From assembly GCA_002050165.1 (NCBI GenBank), contig MWSW01000004.1, forward strand, positions 62,001-126,000: a stretch of DNA of 64,000 nt. The letters run 5' to 3'. The notes under the pieces were generated by a model, which saw nothing but the letters and a program-made list of their open reading frames with translations, was not told the DNA's origin and ran no database searches. Positions 49,309 to 57,430 of this stretch are shown here, piece after piece; within the stretch, counting starts at the first letter, position 1; every line of letters starts with the position of its first letter. This DNA is from Candidatus Tepidiaquacellales bacterium OLB4/UTCHB1 (GTDB lineage Bacteria > Bacteroidota > Ignavibacteria > Tepidaquicellales > Tepidaquicellaceae). The position numbers and the translations under genes were made by a program.

Positions 49309-49719
49309 TTATATAAAACCCAAATCAAACTTTGCTTCTTCGCTCATCATACTCATTTCCCACGGCGGATCAAAAGTTATTTTTACTTTTGCGTCGTTAA
49401 TTGCAGGATGCTCTTTGAGCTTTTCTTCAACTTCTTTTGGTAGTGTCCCGGCAACAGGGCAAGCCGGTGAGGTAAGTGTCATGATAATTAGAATGTCGCG
49501 GTTAACTGCAATTTTAATGTCATAGACCAATCCAAGTTCGTAAATATCTACAGGGATCTCCGGATCGTAAACCGTTTTCAAAACTTTAACAGCTTCATCG
49601 TAAATTTCCTTTAGTGTCATTCCGTTATCGGCTAAAATGCTCCCGTTATCGCTTAATTCATCCCTGTTTTGAACAGTTGCGGATGACTGCACGGGTTTTT
49701 TATTTTCTTGTTCGTTCAT
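49309..49719 (-). CDS. DUF59/MIP18-family Fe-S maturation protein (SufT/PaaD-like)
   Basis: A 136-residue protein. The first 35 residues are a polar extension; the DUF59 domain follows with VYDPEIPVDIYELGLVYD and TLTSPACPVAG, which holds the conserved cysteine. Proteins of this family help deliver or assemble Fe-S clusters (SufT, PaaD). It sits in the SUF unit between SufE and a reductase. SufT is the likelier role; PaaD is suggested only by the neighbouring PaaE-like gene, without paaABC. Confidence 0.85.
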   Translation of the reverse strand: MNEQENKKPVQSSATVQNRDELSDNGSILADNGMTLKEIYDEAVKVLKTVYDPEIPVDIYELGLVYDIKIAVNRDILIIMTLTSPACPVAGTLPKEVEEKLKEHPAINDAKVKITFDPPWEMSMMSEEAKFDLGFI

Positions 49720-49724
49720 TTTTT

Positions 49725-50162
49725 TTAATTCTTATTTTCAAATTGTCTTGCGTAAGTTTTCATCGTATTAACCATTGACGTAAGACCGTTAGACCTCGTT
49801 GGCGACAAATGTTCTTTCAAACCGATTTTATTTAAAAAAGTCAACTCGCTACTCTCAATTTCAGCCGGAGTCCGACCTGAAAGAACCCTGATTAGTAACG
49901 CAATTAAACCTTTCGTAATTATTGCATCGCTATCAGCGCTGAAAATTAATTTCCCGCTGTCGTTATCTGCTTTTAACCAAACCTGCGATTGACAGCCGTG
50001 GATTTTATGTTCTTCATCTTTGTATTTATCGTCTATCGGCGGTAAAGTCTTTCCAAGGTCAATAATGTATTCATATTTTGATGCCCAATCTTCAAATATA
50101 CTGAATTCGTCAATAATTTGATTCTCTATCTCAGAAATTGAGTGGCTCTTTTCCATATTCAC
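49725..50162 (-). CDS. sufE: SufE sulfur-transfer protein
   Basis: A 145-residue SufE. The active cysteine is in KIHGCQSQVWL (about residue 54), and the region after it, with RTPAEI followed by GLKEHLSPTRSNGL, is fully typical. SufE takes persulfide sulfur from SufS and stimulates it. It overlaps the sufS stop by four bases. Confidence 0.93.
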   Translation of the reverse strand: MNMEKSHSISEIENQIIDEFSIFEDWASKYEYIIDLGKTLPPIDDKYKDEEHKIHGCQSQVWLKADNDSGKLIFSADSDAIITKGLIALLIRVLSGRTPAEIESSELTFLNKIGLKEHLSPTRSNGLTSMVNTMKTYARQFENKN

Positions 50163-51400
50163 TTCAACATTTTTTTTACCTTTTCAATAGCCTGAACCAA
50201 GCGGTCAACCTCTTCTTTCGAATTATAGAAAGCAAAAGATGCCCTTATAGATCCGTCGAGGCTCAAACGTTTAAATAAAGGCTCAGTACAATGAAATCCG
50301 GTTCTGACTGCAATCCCCATTTGGTCAAGGATAGTGCCGGCATCGTACTGGTGAACTCCCTGAATATTAAATGAAATCACACTTGCCTTATCATGCGCTG
50401 TTCCGATAATATCAACATCTCCGATTTCTGAAAGTTTTTTGCTTGCGTATTCAAGCAGTTCATTCTCTGCGCTTGCGATAACATCATATCCGATCCTGGT
50501 AATGTAATCAATAGCAGCACCGAACCCTATTGCACCGGCAATATTTGGAGTTCCGGCTTCAAACTTATAAGGCAGTTCGTTGTAAAACGTTTTTTCAAAA
50601 GATACGCTTGAAATCATTTCACCGCCACCATGAAACGGTTGCATTGAGTTAAGCAACTCTTCTTTTCCATATAGCGCCCCAATTCCCGTCGGACCGTACA
50701 TTTTGTGCGCCGATACTGTGTAAAAATCCACATCAATATCACGGACATCTATAGCAACGTGTGGTGATGACTGAGCTCCGTCAATTAAAACTTTTGCCCC
50801 GACTGAATGCGCAAGCGCTGTCAATTCTTTAACCGGATTTACTGTACCAAGCGTGTTTGAAATATGTACAAACGAAACGAGCTTTGTCCGTTCGGATAAT
50901 GAGTTCCGAAATGAATCTATATTGAGAGAACCATCGTCGTTAATATCCGCTACTATGAGTCTCGCACCTGTGCGTTCGCAGACAAACTGCCATGGAACAA
51001 TGTTAGAGTGATGCTCCATACAAGTTATTAGTATTTCATCGCCGGCTTTAAGTTTATCCATTCCAAAAGAATATGCAACAAGATTGATTGATTCGGTAAC
51101 TCCGCGCGTAAAAATTATCTCCTTCGTAGATGCTGCATTCAGAAAACTACGTACTTTTTCCCTCGCGCTTTCAAATGCTTCAGTTGCTTTATTACTGAGA
51201 TAATGCACACCTCGATGCACATTGCTGTTTATCGTCAGATAGTATTCATCAATTGCACTGATTACCTGCAACGGGGTCTGTGAAGTAGCTGCATTGTCGA
51301 AATAGACAAATTGAAAACCGTTCACATCCTGGTTTAAAATAGGGAAATCCTGCCTGAGTTTAAAAATATCAGCTTTTGTAACTAAACGAGGTTGAATCAT
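50159..51400 (-). CDS. sufS: SufS cysteine desulfurase
   Basis: A 413-residue type II cysteine desulfurase. The PLP lysine lies in TVSAHKMYGPTGIGALYG (about residue 233) and the active-site cysteine in RTGFHCTEP (about residue 371). The opening DFPIL and YFDNAATSQ are typical. It takes sulfur from cysteine and passes it to SufE for Fe-S cluster building. It is the first gene of the unit sufS-sufE-DUF59-reductase. SufB, SufC and SufD are not in this window. Confidence 0.95.
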   Translation of the reverse strand: MIQPRLVTKADIFKLRQDFPILNQDVNGFQFVYFDNAATSQTPLQVISAIDEYYLTINSNVHRGVHYLSNKATEAFESAREKVRSFLNAASTKEIIFTRGVTESINLVAYSFGMDKLKAGDEILITCMEHHSNIVPWQFVCERTGARLIVADINDDGSLNIDSFRNSLSERTKLVSFVHISNTLGTVNPVKELTALAHSVGAKVLIDGAQSSPHVAIDVRDIDVDFYTVSAHKMYGPTGIGALYGKEELLNSMQPFHGGGEMISSVSFEKTFYNELPYKFEAGTPNIAGAIGFGAAIDYITRIGYDVIASAENELLEYASKKLSEIGDVDIIGTAHDKASVISFNIQGVHQYDAGTILDQMGIAVRTGFHCTEPLFKRLSLDGSIRASFAFYNSKEEVDRLVQAIEKVKKMLK

Positions 51401-51563
51401 ATTTTATAAACTAAAAATCTTTACTTTGATATGAAATGACAATAAGAAATTTAACTTCAAATGTAACTTTATACGATTATAGCAACAATAACTTTTGTAC
51501 TCTCGACAAAATGATTACCTTATTTAGGTTTCACTACTCAACACTTTTTCATTTGCCAATAAG

Positions 51564-51594
51564 AAAAGCTACCCGATATAATCGAATAGCTTTT
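51564..51594 (-). terminator. Terminator after the TonB-receptor gene
   Basis: An 8-bp stem, AAAAGCTA (51564-51571) with TAGCTTTT (51587-51594), plus an inner CGAT/ATCG pairing. It lies 40 bases past the receptor stop on the minus strand. It is A/T-rich on both sides and could work in both directions. Confidence 0.65.
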
Positions 51595-51634
51595 TTAAAT
51601 CAGAATTATCCAATCGAACTATAGACCAGTTTAC

Positions 51635-53998
51635 TTAGAATCCAACACTCAGATTCACGTAGAAATTCCTGTCAGCAGCAGGAATCCAATATGGGGTTCC
51701 TGTCCAGTCAACGCTACCTGAAGTTTCATATAAAACATCAAAGAGATTTTCTGCTCTGAACTGTATCTCAGCCTTGGGGAGTAAATTGTTAAAGTTAAAT
51801 AATGGAGAGACATTCAGATTAACACCCAGGTTAACGACAGTGCAGGGGTCTATAATTTTATCAACGTAACCGGCTTCATTTCGTCGATCCGGATTCTTCC
51901 TCTCGTTCTCAGAGTTATCAAGGTATTGTTTGCCTATATGCTGAATGGAAACAAAAGCTGAAATATTATCCTCGAGGTGATAATTGAAGAAAAGATTTCC
52001 GATTATATCAGGCGTCAAGAGAATTCTGTTATCACTGAAATCATTTCCGTAAATCACATTCCCATTTTTATCTGCTCCGATTACCTCGATATAATCGGTA
52101 AAATAATTTTGTGAAAGTGTCAGGTTGCCGCCAAGTGAAAATCCTTTCAGCAAAGGTTTACCTGAACGATTGAACGGGAAATATTCGAACTCAAGCTCTA
52201 TTCCCTGATGAACGGATTTACCGGCATTACCTGAGATTGGCTGGCCTACATTATCAAGTTGCCCGTTATTTACAATTTCATTTCTGAAATTCATCCTGTA
52301 AAAGTTAAGATCCGCTTTAACCAGATCATTTGTAAATCCAAAACCAAGCTCAAAATTTAACATCTCTTCCGGTTTAACCAACGGATCTTCGTAAATTCCG
52401 GCTTCTATATCTATTGTTTGAAAATTCGGGCGCGAGTTTGGATTTTCTGCATCGTAAATATCTTTTAATCTTGGTTCGCGTTTTGCCATTGAGATATTTA
52501 CAAACCCCCGGAATTTTTCATCAAACTTGTAATTCAAACCAACACGAGGCGTAAAAAATTTGTAACCGACATCGAATGCGTAAGGTTTGAATCTGTCGTT
52601 TTTAATTGAATATTTATGGTAAACAAATTGTACACCAAGCATACCGGTTATTTGGGGAGTGAAATTATAAACTTCATTTGCAAAGATTGAATACGTGCTT
52701 TTCCCTCCGTTGTAGAAATAATATAAATGATTTTCTTCAGTACCCGGGGGAAGAACATCACCGAAGGTTACCTCGCCGTAATGTTCAGAATTATGTAGCC
52801 GAATTTCACCGCCAACAATTAACGTTCCGTTTTCGTGATCTGACTTCATTCGCGGAAACCAGCCAAGTGTATTATTGTTTACGTGAAGATTTGTAACAAG
52901 ATTGCTTCTGACTATCTGATATCCGTGAACAGGATCAAAGTAAAGTGAACCATCTGAATTTCGCCGGTAATAATCTGGGTTGTAGATTGTTGAATCAGGT
53001 GTGAAGAAAGGTTGAAGCCGGAAATAGCTCCAGTCAAGTCCGTAATATACCGGATAGTTTGTTACGAAAAAACCGTCTCCCCGGATGTAACTTAAAGTAT
53101 TTGACAGTGTAATGTTTTCCGAAATTTGTGAATTCAAAACAAGTTCGTAGTGTGGTTGATTGTAATTATCTGATTCATTCGGAAAATCAAGGAAGTTATA
53201 ACGTCTGTCAACCCGTTCGTTGCCTGTAATTTCGCCATCGAGATATTGCCTTGTAACGCCAAGGTATGCAAGATGATTTTTAATAGGTCCGCCAAAGAAG
53301 TTGAGCTTTAGCACATTGTTTTCATCAAGCATTTTACCTGCACTGAGAAAGTATTGCCAATGGTCAGACCACGAGAGTTTCCGATATCCCTCAGTTTTTA
53401 TTTTTGTGAACTTGCCGTAAAATCCGTACCCGTCACCAATAAGCCCTGATGAATATTCTAATGAAAAGCGGGTAGAGTTAAAACTTCCGATTCCAGCGTT
53501 TAGGTTAAGAAATTTCCGCCTGAAGAAATCAATTGTCTGTATATTTATTACTCCACCCACTGATGAGGAACCGTATAGCGAAGTTCCTATTCCCCTTTGA
53601 ATTTGAATATTATCAACCGATGATGTAAGATCGGAGATATCCACCCAATAAACCTGATGATCTTCAGGATCGTTTTGCGGAATTCCATTGATGAGAATTG
53701 ATATTCTCCGCTGGTCGAACCCGCGAAGCGTTAAATACGAATACCCCACCGATGCACCGGATTCAGAATAAGTGTTTATGCTTGTCGAACCTTTAAGGAA
53801 CATCGGGAGGTCCTGTAACCAGTAGCGCTCTTCAATTTGTTCACGGTCAACATTTTCAAAAGTAATCGGTGTGATACCTTCATAACCCCGAAGCGCATCC
53901 ACTTCAATAGTTTCCGTTTTGTAAATTACAGAATCATTATCCTGTGCCCGAAGGGATATAGGAACAATAATTAAAAGAACTACAAATAATTTTTTCAT
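51635..53998 (-). CDS. TonB-dependent outer-membrane receptor under TPP riboswitch control (putative thiamine receptor)
   Basis: A 787-residue outer-membrane receptor. A signal peptide (about 1-18) is followed by a plug domain (about 40-160, with TLRGFDQRRISILINGIPQ and VDNIQIQRGIGTSLYGSSSVGG). A 22-strand barrel follows, ending in an aromatic residue after FYVNLSVGF. The TPP riboswitch directly upstream makes thiamine, a thiamine phosphate or a precursor the likely substrate, as known for THI-regulated receptors in Bacteroidota. No inner-membrane thiamine transporter lies next to it. Translation starts about nine bases after the U run of the proposed riboswitch terminator, so the ribosome-binding region is part of the regulated structure. 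Confidence 0.9.
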   Translation of the reverse strand: MKKLFVVLLIIVPISLRAQDNDSVIYKTETIEVDALRGYEGITPITFENVDREQIEERYWLQDLPMFLKGSTSINTYSESGASVGYSYLTLRGFDQRRISILINGIPQNDPEDHQVYWVDISDLTSSVDNIQIQRGIGTSLYGSSSVGGVINIQTIDFFRRKFLNLNAGIGSFNSTRFSLEYSSGLIGDGYGFYGKFTKIKTEGYRKLSWSDHWQYFLSAGKMLDENNVLKLNFFGGPIKNHLAYLGVTRQYLDGEITGNERVDRRYNFLDFPNESDNYNQPHYELVLNSQISENITLSNTLSYIRGDGFFVTNYPVYYGLDWSYFRLQPFFTPDSTIYNPDYYRRNSDGSLYFDPVHGYQIVRSNLVTNLHVNNNTLGWFPRMKSDHENGTLIVGGEIRLHNSEHYGEVTFGDVLPPGTEENHLYYFYNGGKSTYSIFANEVYNFTPQITGMLGVQFVYHKYSIKNDRFKPYAFDVGYKFFTPRVGLNYKFDEKFRGFVNISMAKREPRLKDIYDAENPNSRPNFQTIDIEAGIYEDPLVKPEEMLNFELGFGFTNDLVKADLNFYRMNFRNEIVNNGQLDNVGQPISGNAGKSVHQGIELEFEYFPFNRSGKPLLKGFSLGGNLTLSQNYFTDYIEVIGADKNGNVIYGNDFSDNRILLTPDIIGNLFFNYHLEDNISAFVSIQHIGKQYLDNSENERKNPDRRNEAGYVDKIIDPCTVVNLGVNLNVSPLFNFNNLLPKAEIQFRAENLFDVLYETSGSVDWTGTPYWIPAADRNFYVNLSVGF

Positions 53999-54006
53999 TT
54001 TGAAAC

Positions 54007-54067
54007 AAAATAAAAAACGTTTACACCCTGCCCTGAACCTGATTTAAAGAGACAGTTTATAAACGTT
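54007..54067 (-). terminator. Riboswitch expression platform: terminator stem with antiterminator segment in its loop
   Basis: On the minus strand, AACGTTTA (54067-54060) pairs with TAAACGTT (54023-54016), 8 bp, followed by UUUUAUUUU. The loop holds a 10-base segment (54034-54043) perfectly complementary to 54100-54109, in the conserved GAACCTGAT core of the TPP aptamer. Pairing of the two would disrupt both aptamer and terminator hairpin geometry, giving a switch. Confidence 0.6.
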
Positions 54068-54075
54068 AAATTTTT

Positions 54076-54158
54076 AATTCCTACGCCGGCATTATCCGGA
54101 TCAGGTTCATCGGGTATTTTCTCAGCCAATCCGTGAAACACGGAATAGCACCCCATAC
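54076..54158 (-). ncRNA. TPP riboswitch (THI element)
   Basis: On the minus strand the conserved elements occur in order: GGGGTGC, GGCTGAGA, ACCCGATGAACCTGATC, then GGATAATGCCGGCGTAGG. These are the diagnostic blocks of the thiamine-pyrophosphate riboswitch. A 7-bp variable stem (CCGTG/CACGG) lies between the first two. It lies about 80 bases before the TonB-receptor start and should turn the gene off when TPP is plentiful. Confidence 0.96.
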
Positions 54159-54223
54159 AAAATTTTAGAGAACTATAACTAAACTACAAAAGATAGCTGA
54201 TGAAGTCAATTACTATAAACGTT

Positions 54224-54688
54224 TTATTCGTATTCAGATCCGCTTGAAACAACACTTTTCTTGTCTTGGTTTGAACTTTTACCGATTAAGTAGTCAATTG
54301 AAAATTTACCGGGTCCGGTAATTAATAAAACAATAAAGGCAACGAAATAAAGTAACGCCATCTCTCTTACCGAAAAAGGATCGGCTGAATGAAAAAAGAA
54401 AATTGCCACGAACATAGTACACGCGAGTAACAGCGCGGAAGGTCTTGACAGAAAACCTATAATTAACAGAACCGAACAAACCCCCTCTGCAGCTGTGGCG
54501 AGCGAAAGGGATATATGTGGGCCAAATCCAAACGGATCGAAAAACTTATCCGCCATTTCGCTAAATCCGAAAAGCTTGAATTGGCCGTGACCAATGAAAA
54601 TAAACGCCCCGAAAAAAACTCTGAGAATCATCAGGGCTAAATCGTGTGTCCCGGGACTACCTGAAGAAAAAATGATTTTTTTTAGCAT
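54224..54688 (-). CDS. DoxX-family membrane protein
   Basis: A 154-residue membrane protein with four hydrophobic segments. The opening LMILRVFFGAFIFIGHGQFKLFGF and the later AAEGVCSVLLIIGFLSRPSAL are typical of DoxX/DoxD-like proteins, of which some members act in thiosulfate or quinone chemistry and others are of unknown role. It follows the MFS gene after 74 bases on the same strand. Its tail is polar (SSNQDKKSVVSSGS). Confidence 0.8.
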   Translation of the reverse strand: MLKKIIFSSGSPGTHDLALMILRVFFGAFIFIGHGQFKLFGFSEMADKFFDPFGFGPHISLSLATAAEGVCSVLLIIGFLSRPSALLLACTMFVAIFFFHSADPFSVREMALLYFVAFIVLLITGPGKFSIDYLIGKSSNQDKKSVVSSGSEYE

Positions 54689-54762
54689 AACGTTATTGGT
54701 TTATGTATTAAAAGTTCAAAAATATTTTAGATGTATTTGGAAATTTTCTCTCTATATGAAAA

Positions 54763-55806
54763 CTAACTTTCCCTGACATTCTTTCTTACAGGCAGATACA
54801 GTGCAATGTAATAAAACAAAATTGTAATACCTAACAAAACGGAAATCCACAATGTTGAACTAATATAATTAAATCCGATATAGTACGGTAACCCGCCTGC
54901 GGCAATTACAAGTCCAAGTGTTAAGCCGCACACTGTTCCCGGCATCTTCGGCAATAATCCCGATACTGCTAAAATAGAGGCCGGAGTTACTGACTGAAGC
55001 AAGGCAACGCCAATCATAAGCAAAATTATACTTTGACCTGAAAAAAATAAAATTGGCGCAGCTATAATCAAAGCTATTAAGATGTACCTTCTTAAACCAA
55101 CCTTATCGGCAATGAATCCACCGGATATTTTTCCGATGAATGCGGCAAATCCAATTGCAAGCAAAATGTAATAATCACCCTGATTGATATAGCTGTACAC
55201 ATTCCATACAAGCGACCTGAGAGAAATTGCCAATAAAAGAATTATCATAATCACATCATGCCCCTCAAGTATATGTTCTTCCGAAACAGATCTGTACGGC
55301 ACACGATTGAGTTTAATATTTGCAATGAGAACTCCTAATCCAAGCAACATAGCTATAAGTGGATAAAGAGAGATTTGATTTATAGAAGCAAAGTAACCGC
55401 CGACAGCAAGACCGATAACACCCGGCGAAGTGAACATCCCTGTGGTACCTGCTTTACCGTTGGAATACAGCAAAACTAATCCTCCACCACCAACATGAAA
55501 AGCCGATGAACCGAATCCGATTAACACAACGGAAATTTCGGCTGAAAACGGAAATGCGATAATGCCTGCGATGAGTAACCCGATTCCGGCTAAAGCGGTA
55601 GCTCTGGGATTTTGATTGTTATCGGTTAAAAGCCCGATTAATGGCTGGGTTCCGAATGCGAGAATATTATAAATCAATACCATCATTCCGACTTCCAGCG
55701 TGGACGTGGTATGAACGAGACTTCCGAGAAGTAACCCCGATGAGCAATCCGCAATACCATGTGCAAGCCCTAACGAACCTGACAGTAAAAGATTTTTTGA
55801 TTTCAC
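54763..55806 (-). CDS. MFS transporter
   Basis: A 347-residue major facilitator protein with about eleven hydrophobic segments, slightly short for the family. The loop between helices 2 and 3 reads GLLTDNNQNPR, a variant of the MFS signature. Glycine-rich motifs FGSSAFHVGGGG and SPGVIGLAVGGYF lie in the central helices. Substrate unknown. It starts one base after the stop of the upstream secreted-protein gene and probably belongs to the same operon as the two paralogous secreted proteins. Confidence 0.72.
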   Translation of the reverse strand: MKSKNLLLSGSLGLAHGIADCSSGLLLGSLVHTTSTLEVGMMVLIYNILAFGTQPLIGLLTDNNQNPRATALAGIGLLIAGIIAFPFSAEISVVLIGFGSSAFHVGGGGLVLLYSNGKAGTTGMFTSPGVIGLAVGGYFASINQISLYPLIAMLLGLGVLIANIKLNRVPYRSVSEEHILEGHDVIMIILLLAISLRSLVWNVYSYINQGDYYILLAIGFAAFIGKISGGFIADKVGLRRYILIALIIAAPILFFSGQSIILLMIGVALLQSVTPASILAVSGLLPKMPGTVCGLTLGLVIAAGGLPYYIGFNYISSTLWISVLLGITILFYYIALYLPVRKNVRES

Positions 55807-55807
55807 T

Positions 55808-56434
55808 TTACATGTTTTTTATAAACGAAATTGTAGCTAACCCGATAGCGGCAAATATTGAAAGCGATACAATACTTCTTGTTTTCGATTCCGGATTATT
55901 TAAAATTTCTTCCTGATTTATCCCTTGTTCGGGTGAACCCTTTTTCGGCGCGTTAATTTTACTTTCAACAACTTCCGGCTTACCGTTCACTATTGCAACG
56001 GTATAGGAGAATTGCTTTCCGCCACCAGGAGAACACTCTTCTGACGGGAAACATTTAATTTCGGGAATCAACTCGTAGTAATTTTCTTTGAGAAGATTTG
56101 TAACTTCCTTTATATACGGTGTTACCGGTCCTAATCGTTGATCAATTAAACCCCTGATTTCGGACGGGTCGTAATGATCTTTTTGGATTGAGTATATAGC
56201 CGGTCGCATCCCGTCACAGTTTACATCGTAAATTTTTCCGTTTTCAATTTCAATAAATTCGTAATTTGCCGCACCGGAGCTGGTATTAACAGGATACGCA
56301 ACGAATCTGAATTCATCAAATGCGCTACCTGTAACCGAAAAAGAATTCATCTCACATTGCCAGGACGTAACCTCGCCTGCAAAACAATTGCCAATTACAA
56401 GATAAACCAAAATGAAAAACAAAAGGGTTTTCAT
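55808..56434 (-). CDS. Hypothetical envelope protein, paralogue 1
   Basis: A 208-residue protein with a signal peptide (about 1-19, GNCFAG) and a C-terminal hydrophobic helix (about 187-205) followed by KNM. The mature part shares FRFVAYPVNTSSGAANYEF with the next gene's FVAYPVNISGG motif, so the two are paralogues. Four or more cysteines occur in the first, together with a PSEECSPGGG loop. I do not recognise the family. It overlaps the upstream paralogue by four bases. Anchored in the membrane with its bulk outside the cytoplasm. Confidence 0.6.
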   Translation of the reverse strand: MKTLLFFILVYLVIGNCFAGEVTSWQCEMNSFSVTGSAFDEFRFVAYPVNTSSGAANYEFIEIENGKIYDVNCDGMRPAIYSIQKDHYDPSEIRGLIDQRLGPVTPYIKEVTNLLKENYYELIPEIKCFPSEECSPGGGKQFSYTVAIVNGKPEVVESKINAPKKGSPEQGINQEEILNNPESKTRSIVSLSIFAAIGLATISFIKNM

Positions 56435-57081
56435 TTCACAAATTTTCTTTTCTTGAGAACAATGAACACTATAGTTAACAATGCGAGGATTGAAGTTGAT
56501 AACATCATATATTTGAAATTAAAGGAGCTGTCTATATCTTCATTGAGATCGTTTTTATCGGAAGTTTTTAATAGTTTACCGTTTTGATAAAATTCCCGCT
56601 TTGAAAACGATAACTTAATTCCATTCTCATCTTTGGATACAATGTATAAATCTTTAACAGAGGAATAATCTACAGATTCTGGAACGCTGTAAACAGAGCT
56701 TATTGTGCCAATCATAGTAAAATTCTCTTTCAGATAATTCAATATTTTATCGCCGGATTCATCTTCACCCGTGTATCCGTAATCTACCTGATTAGTTAGC
56801 TTTTCAGGATCAAGTTTTTCTGTTTCGATAACGTAAATATCGGGATCAAAATACTTGCCGACAAAGCTGTATGTTTTATCTCCCTCAAGTATAAAGAGTT
56901 CATTAACCGGACTTCCACCGGAAATATTAACCGGATAAGCAACGAAGGTGTAGCCGGCTAGATCAGTTAATCCTTCAATTGAGAATTCGTAGCTTACAGT
57001 TGTCTCTCCCTCGGTTACCACATCTGAATAAGCTGGGATGGAAATAAAGAAACTTAAAATTATTAAGCTCAGTGTTTTCAT
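56431..57081 (-). CDS. Hypothetical envelope protein, paralogue 2
   Basis: A 216-residue protein built like the following one: signal peptide (about 1-18, IPAYS), an extracytoplasmic domain with TFVAYPVNISGGSPVNELF, a C-terminal membrane helix and a basic tail (KKRKFVK). It has no cysteines in the shared region, unlike its paralogue. The family is unknown to me. The gene lies 10 bases after a small membrane-protein gene and overlaps its paralogue. Confidence 0.6.
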   Translation of the reverse strand: MKTLSLIILSFFISIPAYSDVVTEGETTVSYEFSIEGLTDLAGYTFVAYPVNISGGSPVNELFILEGDKTYSFVGKYFDPDIYVIETEKLDPEKLTNQVDYGYTGEDESGDKILNYLKENFTMIGTISSVYSVPESVDYSSVKDLYIVSKDENGIKLSFSKREFYQNGKLLKTSDKNDLNEDIDSSFNFKYMMLSTSILALLTIVFIVLKKRKFVK

Positions 57082-57091
57082 TTTTAAGAGA

Positions 57092-57427
57092 TTAAATTAA
57101 AAAACTAAATGAAGCGGAAAAAGTATTACAAGATAACGAAATAATAAAACTTTTTGAATACGAGAACTCAAATAAAATTTTTATCAGAATCCATTCAACC
57201 AAGACAACAAATATTTCTACCACAAAAAACGGAAGAAGTTCGATACCATTTATATTTGAAGTTAATTCATTTGATAAAGAGTTATAGAAAATATTCGCGA
57301 TCGGGTGGGTGAACAAATTAATCAAAACTATGTACCACAGGAAAACAACAAACCTCTTTCTACAAAAAAGCATCAGAACGATATATTCTGATGCTATTGT
57401 AATCAGCAAAGATATCAGATAAGTCAT
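57092..57427 (-). CDS. Small hypothetical membrane protein
   Basis: A 111-residue protein with three to four hydrophobic segments and no motif I recognise. It starts three bases after the stop of the large DUF2723 gene and precedes the paralogous envelope proteins, so it is probably part of their operon. Confidence 0.5.
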   Translation of the reverse strand: MTYLISLLITIASEYIVLMLFCRKRFVVFLWYIVLINLFTHPIANIFYNSLSNELTSNINGIELLPFFVVEIFVVLVEWILIKILFEFSYSKSFIISLSCNTFSASFSFLI

Positions 57428-57430
57428 TTT

